Origin: Malania oleifera
Lineage: Eukaryota > Streptophyta > Magnoliopsida > Santalales > Ximeniaceae
NCBI RefSeq assembly: GCF_029873635.1
Contig: NC_080423.1
Span: forward strand, 92,733,691-92,797,690
Reading direction: 5' to 3'
DNA: 64,000 nt
The notes below the pieces were generated by a model, which was given only the letters and a program-made list of their open reading frames with translations, had not been told where the DNA came from and searched no databases. A program made the position numbers and the translations under genes. Position 1 is the stretch's first letter. Every line of letters begins with the position of its first letter. This document shows positions 56,356 through 64,000 of this stretch, one piece after another.

Positions 56356-58570
56356 CTACTCCGTGCCGCAGCAAGGTCGTCTCCGGGGTCGTGGTGGCTG
56401 CCGTCTGCGTCTACCCTCTCCTTGCTCCTCAGCACCATCAGGTGTCCTGACCCGTCGTGTTGGATGTGAATCCTCTCCCCCACGAGGTGCTACATCATCA
56501 TCATCAGCCATGCGGAGCGCACGCGGTGAGAAATGATACGATGTCTCGGGATGAGAACGAGGCGGCCTAGGGGGTGCATCGACCTCCACCCCATCGAAAA
56601 GATCGTCCAATAAAAATGACATGGATGGGGTAGCAGCATAGTCGGATGGGGCATCAGTCGGTATGCTCGATAGTCCGGCAATATGAGCTGCAGTGGAAGG
56701 CGCATAAGGCGCTGACGGGCCGAACAAGTACTCGGCCTGTACGACTAGTGGGGAGGACATGGGAGTCCCTGGACGACTAGAGGAGGCATGTCATCCTCCT
56801 CGTACTGGAGTTGGTCGACCTCCTCATTCTGGGATCCGTTGACCGTCCTCGTGGACGAGGTCCAGTGCAGTACTCATCAATCGGTGGATCGCAAGATCCG
56901 ACGAGATCTGGTCTGCCTCAATGACTATGTCAGCCTGTAGGATATGAACATATTTTATTAATGCATTGAAATCGGAACGTATATATAATAAAATGAGTTG
57001 TGGCATTAATCTTCTTACGAGGCTCAAATATACAGCTGCGGTCTTATCGACGAAGCGGCGTGTGATAGACCTATACCAAGTGAAGTATGGGTCATCTAGA
57101 CACATCGGACTGTGCTCCGCCACTCCTCGTACGATGTAGTCTCGCTGATGCTCTTATGCAGTGACGAATATTGAGTGCGTACTCGACCAGTCTGTGACCC
57201 CTCGACCGCGCCCATCCATGCCGTGGAGATCGTTCCCAATAATATCTACCCCCGAAGTCATAAATGGGGCGAGAATAACCTGTCGAAACCCGAACTATCG
57301 CATGACTCGATCGGGGAGATACCACTCAATAATATGAAAGCATATGAGTGGCACTCGCGCTACCCACAGGTCCCTCCCGTCTGCATAAGCAGGCGGCATG
57401 TCGGCTAAAATCTCATCCGTGTAGGGCATCCATATAAACTACAGTTAGACAAAACAAAAAGTTAAGCGGACTATACACAATTGAAAGAAAGAAAGAAATA
57501 CTTTCATGTGCTATACTTTAACTGATTTATACCTCATGCTCCTGGTGCATGTCCAACTCGAACCTGTACCAGGGCAATGTATGAAACGCAACCATCGATG
57601 CCCTCAAGTCATCCCTCCATCTATATAAGATGAAATGTAAGTTCCCAAATGCAAGACTACTACATATTACGAATTAGTATTCGTAATAGTTATTGAGTGA
57701 ATGAGAAGGGATAGATAAAATTTATACTAACCGATATGCAAGTGGGAGAGGATCAACCGGATGACCGTCTTGACCCCTCTCAATCTGCAGGAAACCTCGC
57801 CGCGTAGGCGCGAATGAAGGAAATCTCTCCCAAGCCCAAACTGGGAGTAAGCGAAGGGGGCCCGCAATCTGTGTCTTCGAGTGGTGCACGGCGCGACACA
57901 TCTCCCTGTACAACCACGCCAAAGTGGCGGACCCCCAACTGTACGAGTGACACGCTCCGAAGTCCTCAAGAAGTGGAAGGAACATAAGATGCGCATAACT
58001 GCCAGAAACATTCGAGAACATCACCTCACAAATCAAACGCAACAAGTGGGCTCGTGCGTGGCATGCTATCATCTGAACATCTGCATGTGCCAGGAGCTCA
58101 CGAAACGCATCCCCCTCAAGGAACCGCATACGGATGCGTGCACCAACCAACTCGCTGTCAGGCGGAACGACGCCTAAAAAACACTCGCACATAGTATGCA
58201 GGGCGAGTCGACCCTGATGGTCTGTAGGTCCCTCCACTGGTCCGGTAATGCGACCAGTGATAGCTCGCCCATCAATCGGCAACCCGAACAAAACAGCTAC
58301 GTCCTGTAATGTAACGGTGGCCTCGCCATGAGGTAGGTGGAACGTGTGCGTCTCGGGTCTCCATCGCTCCACCAATGATGTGACAAGATGCCAATCAAGC
58401 TGGATATGAGCAATCCGATAAATGCCATAAAACCCCGCATCACGTATCAGCTGGACAATGCGGGGGTCTATCTCTAACCAACGCTCGGCAAACTGCGTGT
58501 CCCCTCGGCAGCACAAGGGCTCCGTATGCCTATCAGCCCACACTCGACTGGCCCTGTGATGATCGCCCAT
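56356..58570 (-). pseudogene. Plant mobile domain (PMD, MAIN-like) protein, broken
   Basis: Exons inferred from splice sites: 58570-57732, 57620-57533, 57438-57019, 56934-56356. The PMD is clear: FAERWLEIDPRIVQLIRDAG, HIQLDWHLVTSLVERWRPET, TFHLPHGEATVTLQDVAVLF, GLPIDGRAITG, then LPWYRFELD and FHIIEWYLPDRV. This is the domain of MAIN/MAIL1 and of proteins labelled serine/threonine-protein phosphatase 7 long form homolog, in both host genes and transposons. Introns are 111, 94 and 84 bp. Stops TAG (57295-57297), TAA (57154-57156) and two TGA in the tail (56824-56826 and near 56791) break it. The C-terminal tail is basic and Pro/Arg-rich. It starts about 120 bp after the transposase stop on the same strand. 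An in-frame ATG upstream at 58738 overlaps the transposase end; the ATG at 58570 was preferred. Confidence 0.85.
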
Positions 58571-58689
58571 CGTCAAGACGCTCGGATCGGACGGCCCTGG
58601 ATCAATCTTGGAAATGCATCGTTGCATCAGAATAGGTATATACAAAAAAAAAAAAAACGGTGTGAAATAGTTTAAAACTGCATACGACA

Positions 58690-61315
58690 TCAACGGGACG
58701 GTCCCGCTGCATCGCCCGAGTGGGTCCTTCTCGGACACCTTGTGCGATTATGCCCTTCTTGATGACATATACTGCACGTGCTCCTTTTCCTACCTTCCCT
58801 AGCCTCCATCTCATTATGTATACGGGAGCTCCTTGGACGACCTTTATGTCGAGCATATGCTGGATTTGCCTGTATAGTCGGCAACGACGATGCTGGCCAG
58901 TACGCCTCGTGCATAATCGGCTGAAAATCCATCGCATATGTCGCATAATGTTCGGCGGTGCTCCAACAAGGCTCAACGTACTGCATGACGTTGAGTCGTG
59001 TCTCCGCACATGCAGCGAGAAGGTGGGAGCATGGAAAATGTAAGGCTTGCCACTTCCCACACGAGCAGCCGTGCAAATCCTGAATGCGCAGCGTTTGCAC
59101 GTTGTTTCCTTTATGAGGTCCCAACTGCACAGTCGTGATGCTAAAAGTACCTCTAGACTGGTTGAACGTCATCACGTGATGTTCGGTCGCCTTCAACTTC
59201 CTTCTTTCCATCGCAAGCAATATATAAGGAGTTAATGCATTTCCTCCCGATATTGCATTACGAGCAGCCTCACGTCGACTATTGAAATAATGTGCAACGC
59301 AATAAAATGTCAGTTGCACAAGGGCAGTGATTGGGAGGCTACGAGCGCCCTTAAGGACAGCGTTGAAACATTCGATGAGGTTTGTCATCATGTTCCCATA
59401 CCTTGTGCCCCCATCGTGGCACTGAGTCCACATATGAGGAGCGACTTGATCAAAGAACGTCTTCGCGGGTTCCCCACCCTCATCGAAGATCTTCTCCATC
59501 CACATGTTAAACTTTCGGACCTGATGCTCCCTTCCAGCGTGCTCAGGCATTCGGTTCAGATTGACAATGTGCACTTTCGTGCTGAAGTTGCTTACAACGT
59601 GTCGAAGGCAGAATCGGTGGTGCGCACACGGTGGCTGCCAATCGGGATTGTGAGACACTGCAGCGATGATCCCTGGATGCCTATCTGATATAAGGCAAAT
59701 GTCGTCCCTATCGGTAATGGAACGAAGACAACACAGAAACCAATTTCATGTGTCCAAACTTTCCTCTTGCACAGTAGCGAATGCAAGGGGAAATATTTGC
59801 CTATTTGCATCCGGGCATGTCGCAATAAGGAGTTTTCCCTTGTACTTACCGTACAAGTGTGTCCCATCTATATATCACAGGAGGACAGTGGGGAAAACCC
59901 TGAATAGATGCTGTGAACGCCCAAAAGACTGATACAAATGTTACGGTCTGATCGCTGCCTGGTATAGGGTTCCACCTCCACTTGACGACAGTACCAGGAT
60001 TATAAGTGCACATTGTTTCCATCCACCTAGGCAACGTCTGATAAGACTTCTCCTAATCGCCGAATACTTGGGCAATTGCCTTCTGTTTTCCTAACCAAAT
60101 TTTCTTATATGAGATGGAATAGCCAAAACGACGATCTATGAATTCTTTCAATGTAGCGATTGAGGTCGATGCATCACCCCTTATCATATTCACAATCTCA
60201 CTAGCAATAAGGGACGACGTGATTTGGCTATGGTCTTGCGAGAGGAGTTCATTCAAGCATGTGTGCGGACCACCCTATTGAGTGATTTCGAAGAATCGAT
60301 GTTTCTGACGATACATTGCACGCAGTCTCCAACTGCAATCAGAGTTCTTACACCTAACAACCCATAATAGTGGGGTCGACTGCAGGACGTGGAAGTCATG
60401 GTGCTTTCGAGCGTGGTATATTCGCACAGTAGCTATCAATTGATCTTTCGACCCGAATAGCATCCCTTGACTCAGTTCTGATGATTCATCCCAACGAGTT
60501 ACCCATATAGGAAGCTCGTCACCATGGGACAAATCTGCAGCATCTACGTCAATTACACCATACATAGGAGGTTCGACCATGAAATCTGCCGTATACGTGC
60601 CATCGTTCAATTGACGGGGGGGTGGGTCGACATCATCGGGGGACTCGTTCGTCCCTTCACCAATTTCCTCCTCGTACGTGTCATCTTGTAAATGAACATC
60701 GTTCGTGATGTTCATCCCCACGTCCAGCGCATTGTTCGCTAGTGCGAACAACAATCCTGGTTGTTCTGCTGAAACATCTTCGCAAACACCATGATAATTC
60801 GTATGAATAGTAGTTCCTTCGTACGTCTGCGCCTCGAATGACGATCATGGACATTCTTTTATATCCGCAACAGGCATCCCACCAACATCTGCATCTTCTT
60901 CCTCCGCTTCAACCACGTGCTTAATAGACGTTCCCGGCTGCCTATGTGCGGCGACACCCATCTGAGGAATGAGTTCGACATACAGTTGCACAGTCAAATA
61001 TGTCGTCCCTACGCAGTGTGCATCCAACACCATGCGCAAACCGTAATCACTAGTTACGGGAACAACCTCATAGAAGATTGTATCATGATGCCCTTTAATC
61101 GGGTATCTTGCGATTAACCGCAATACATATTGATTTGGATCAATTTGCAAATACTTGTATATCTTCGTATGCAATTTAGTTAATTTACACCTATGACCAA
61201 TTTTAATAGGTTGGACTGGCGGAATACTATAACTAACACCGGTTTGGCCGGTTATAATGTTACCCCCCATGTACAACAATACCAGAACCGGAATACTGCT
61301 TGAACTTCCTGCCAT
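58690..61315 (-). pseudogene. MULE (MuDR-type) transposase, broken
   Basis: About 875 codons from the ATG at 61315. Residues 1-150 are the N-terminal region with VSYSIPPVQPIKIG. A MuDR-type domain (60450-60250) has GMLFGSKDQLIATVRIYHAR and CSWRLRAMY. The MULE DDE core has Asp in DGTHLYGKYKG (codon 59866-59868), Asp in LISDRHPGI (59683-59685) and Glu in TNLIECFNAVL (about 59372), about 104 residues further. A SWIM zinc finger CSCGKWQALHFPCSH (59023-59067) and a C-terminal CCHC knuckle CSICHQEGHNRTRC follow. Breaks: TGA 60845-60847, TAG 60275-60277, TAG 60053-60055, a frameshift just before 59868, and TGA 59746-59748. All catalytic residues remain, so decay is recent or mild. Confidence 0.9.
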
Positions 61316-63760
61316 CTAGATTGACGCCCGGTAAATATAAAAGACCTACGCAAAATAATAATTTTATATATAAGTCGTATGCTAAGTGAATAGTGAACAA
61401 AAATTATTTTCAATACGTTCATGTGCATGCAATATTCTCTAAATGTTTCACTTGTTAGTTTGAAAATATTCTTGCATGCAATTCTGACTTCTCTACGAAA
61501 AGTTGTATCGAAATTTGGGCAGCATGCCAAGTGTAATTTGATCATTTACCCATTTTTACAATGACCCTTAAACGTTTGCAGACAATATAATAATATAGTT
61601 GAAGCATGCGAGAACCTATGATATCTACCAACATGCAATTCACATCACTGCATCAGCCATGCAGGAGGCATTTAAATTCGCACTTAGAAAACAAATACTT
61701 TTAGGTATAACATATAATATCTTTGAAATTTTTTTGTAAGCAAGCCTTCAATTATTGCGTGTGTCACAAATATTTATTTAATATTTCATACAAATTAATT
61801 AACATTTTATATTTATATTATATAATAAAATTAATTATATATATATATATATGTATGTATATACATATCTCAAATATAGATTCAAAAACTCCAAAACATC
61901 ATGTGTCATCGAGTGTATACTAAATAATTAACTTTTAATTCCTTCAACTTATATGCATGCGACTATCATATTCACATTGCTTCCAAACATTAATAAAAAA
62001 TTATTTTTAATATATCATTTATCTCTAATGAACTCATCTTGTCACTAATTTAGAAAGTTATTTTTTATACATAAGAAAGAAAATGAGATTCATTTTTCTA
62101 ATTTTTTCTTAAACAAAATTTGGGAGGAGTGAGAATCCACACATCAGTTATGATTCAAGTTCAAGTTATGTTGAATTTTATCTAAATTGTAACAAATTTA
62201 TATATAAAGTTTCAAATTTGTGTCATCAAATACAATATAATTTACAAATTTTGATAAGTCAATATAGAGAAGTGATGCGAAAAGCTTGATGAAGATGACA
62301 CTACAATGATACATATAAATAATTATCTCCCAAAGGCAACTAGTTAACCACATACCTTTTGTCATTTATATAGTTTGTATTATCAAATTCCAAACACAAA
62401 CAAATCATAGTCATGTGTAGTAGATCGGATTGTACTCTAACAAAAAAATTTGTATGATTTTGGCATGGAGCACACTCAATATGAGTATATAAGACTACTG
62501 TTGAACAAGTTAAATTAACTTAAATATAACCTTTTAACTTTATTATTAAGCATTTATAGATCAACAAACTACAACTTATTTGTTACTATAAGATAATTAT
62601 ACAATAGCAAATTTTATAATACTTTTGAAATCCCGAGGAAGATCAATGAAATTTTTAAAAATTTTAAAAAATCTTCACTGAAGTGCAAATGACTTGATTT
62701 CAATATATAGTTTTTGGATTCCAAATTTGGAGGGCTTCTCATTGGGATGTAAAAATTATATTTTGGAAGATTGAAATTAAATTAGAGAAGTAGTAAGAAG
62801 ATAGTCAATGATATTTTGAATTGTTTTGACCAAAATTTTAACCATAAAATTACGTATCCATATGTATATTCATAGTGGTTCATAGTAAATTAAATTCAAG
62901 TTAAGTTCAGCAAGTTTAAATTCAGTTCTAATTATTTTGTACATGATGATGTTACTCGTTTGATTACGAACCACATGTAAAAATGGATGGATCATACTAC
63001 ATTCAAAGAGTTGTTATTTTGTATATTATTACCATAAAAAAGAACTATGGTATTGAGAAGGGGGGGTTAAAGAAAAGGGGAAGCACTTGAATTATTGAAT
63101 ATGATTATTAATAAGTTTGTAGAATGATCATACTTTAAAAGAAAAAAAAAAAGGTTTTTAAAATTGATCAAGATAACCAAACTATATTATAATATTCTTC
63201 AATGGAACCACACATCCGAGGGTAGTATTGTCGCCCTTGTTACGAATTAGGAAGGACTTGTAATACCCATTAGAAATGGCATTGTGCATTCCAAAATAAC
63301 CTTATCAAAGTGAGTTAAGACCCACAAACAACACAAAAAATACAAACAAACAAATGTCCTAAACACTATTTCTTCTGTGATATTAATGAATATGTAAATT
63401 TAAAATATTGAAGATAAAATTTGAAGCATTAATATTTGATCAATATACTTTTTTTTTATTTCAAATATTCAGATTATATTATTAAAAATTTACATGATTA
63501 TGCGGAGTATATACAAATACTATTAAAGACATAAACGTTAATGAAATTATTAATTAAAAAAACTAACATTCCTCTAGATGCAGCAACGAACCCAAATAGT
63601 CGGAATGCGGCGTGTGATATCAAACCAACTCAAAACATAAATAATTATCTCATGTAAATCTCAGTAAGTTAAATAAAATATTCACATTTTTTTCTAAATA
63701 TTAAATAACATACCCCATCTTCGGCCCTTAAATAGCCTCGCCTCGCCTTCGCCCGAGCCC
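61316..63760. other. MULE interior upstream of transposase, AT-rich
   Basis: It must hold the transposase promoter, but no clear TATA box stands out. A box at 61630-61660 (CAACATGCAATTCACATCAC then CATCAGCCATGCAGG) recurs at about 13908-13955. (TA)n lies at about 61835-61852. No further gene supported. Confidence 0.5.
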
Positions 63761-63889
63761 AAACGGTCACCTGCACCTCGAACGATCACCTGCCAATGCA
63801 ACGGTCCTCTGCAAGCTCGAAGGTCTGCAACTTTTCTCCCTTTCTCCTTTGCAGTATTGTGTTTTGTGAAGCCTCGGGGAGGAATTCAG

Positions 63890-64000
63890 CAGACGAAGCA
63901 AATCTCGCAGAACCATCCTGCGAGATTTACCACGTGTCACCACGCGGATGGATGTCAGGCGCAAATCTCGCAGCTTCGTCCTGCGAGATTTTCGCCACGC
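63890..64000. repeat. Right terminal region of MULE with two palindromes
   Basis: Palindromes at 63900-63928 and 63963-63991 have the same AAATCTCGCAG / CTGCGAGATTT stems as the left end, and the ACGTGTCACCACGCGG box between them is the inverted form of GTGGTGACACGTG at the left (about 53750). The region continues past the window. A GC-rich, promoter-like stretch (63720-63890) lies just inside it. Confidence 0.8.

Larger units (their letters stand above)
53524..64000 (-). mobile_element. Large Mutator-like element (MULE) with PMD gene, right end outside window
   Basis: A MULE transposase pseudogene and a PMD pseudogene, both on the minus strand, lie between two regions of inverted similarity rich in 29-bp palindromes (left 53556-54008, right 63900-63991). 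The complement of the right region matches the left in order: GCGTGGC, palindrome, then GTGGTGACACGTG, palindrome, ATTTGC. The left border is placed near GGGAAATTTTTTCCC (53524) only tentatively. The right border and the expected 9-11 bp target duplication are not visible. Total length is at least 10.4 kb. Confidence 0.75.

Noticed and set aside
58720-59932. Plus-strand frames opposite the transposase
   Set aside because: Antisense shadows of a well-supported minus-strand transposase.
1-64000. tRNA, rRNA or miRNA genes
   Set aside because: No cloverleaf-like or rRNA-like sequence was recognised by eye; the primer binding sites are only short matches to tRNA ends.

Overview
This window is nuclear DNA from a flowering plant, most likely a woody eudicot. 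The evidence is plant-type LTR retrotransposons (Copia, and long-LTR Ty3/gypsy-like families), an Au-like SINE tail, CACTA-type ends, a Mutator-like element carrying a plant mobile domain (PMD) gene, AT-rich intergenic DNA full of (TA)n, (GA)n and (AAT)n, and one typical plant berberine-bridge-enzyme-like gene. I cannot name the species. Almost everything except that gene is transposon-derived and mostly broken.

Layout. 1-5101: related LTRs inserted in each other. An outer LTR (619-5096, target duplication AAGTA) is split by an inverted LTR (1477-3997, TGGGT/TAGGT). 5391-7800: CACTA-like subterminal repeats, then eight 160-190 bp tandem units. 9395-12925: a large foldback with two 1.6 kb inverted arms; each arm carries a copy of a captured leucine-rich-repeat exon (RAD7/rhp7-like) and of an unidentified small ORF. 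15276-20382: three more copies of the LTR family, one (16276-18483, duplication TAAGG) nested in another. 20383-27840: a Tat/Ogre-like long LTR plus minisatellite DNA, with an LTR (24042-26601, exact TGACT duplication) nested in a 45-bp array. 27841-30316: CACTA-like repeats, a truncated SINE and a probable hAT MITE. 30317-35287: the 3' part of an LTR next to the 3' half of a decayed Copia element. 36355-38564: another solo LTR. 40291-45615: a near-complete but decayed Copia element. 46277-47905: the BBE-like gene, intronless and intact. 48420-53155: a second decayed Copia element on the minus strand. 53.5 kb to beyond the right edge: a large Mutator-like element with hairpin-rich inverted ends, a transposase pseudogene and a PMD pseudogene, both on the minus strand.

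Function. Only the BBE-like flavoprotein looks like a working host gene. It has a TATA box, a signal peptide and both covalent FAD attachment residues, and it sits in a roughly 2.8 kb island between two Copia elements. The two structures most worth following up are the MULE-PMD element, whose ends hold repeated 29-bp palindromes, and the foldback that duplicated a host LRR exon with its splice sites.
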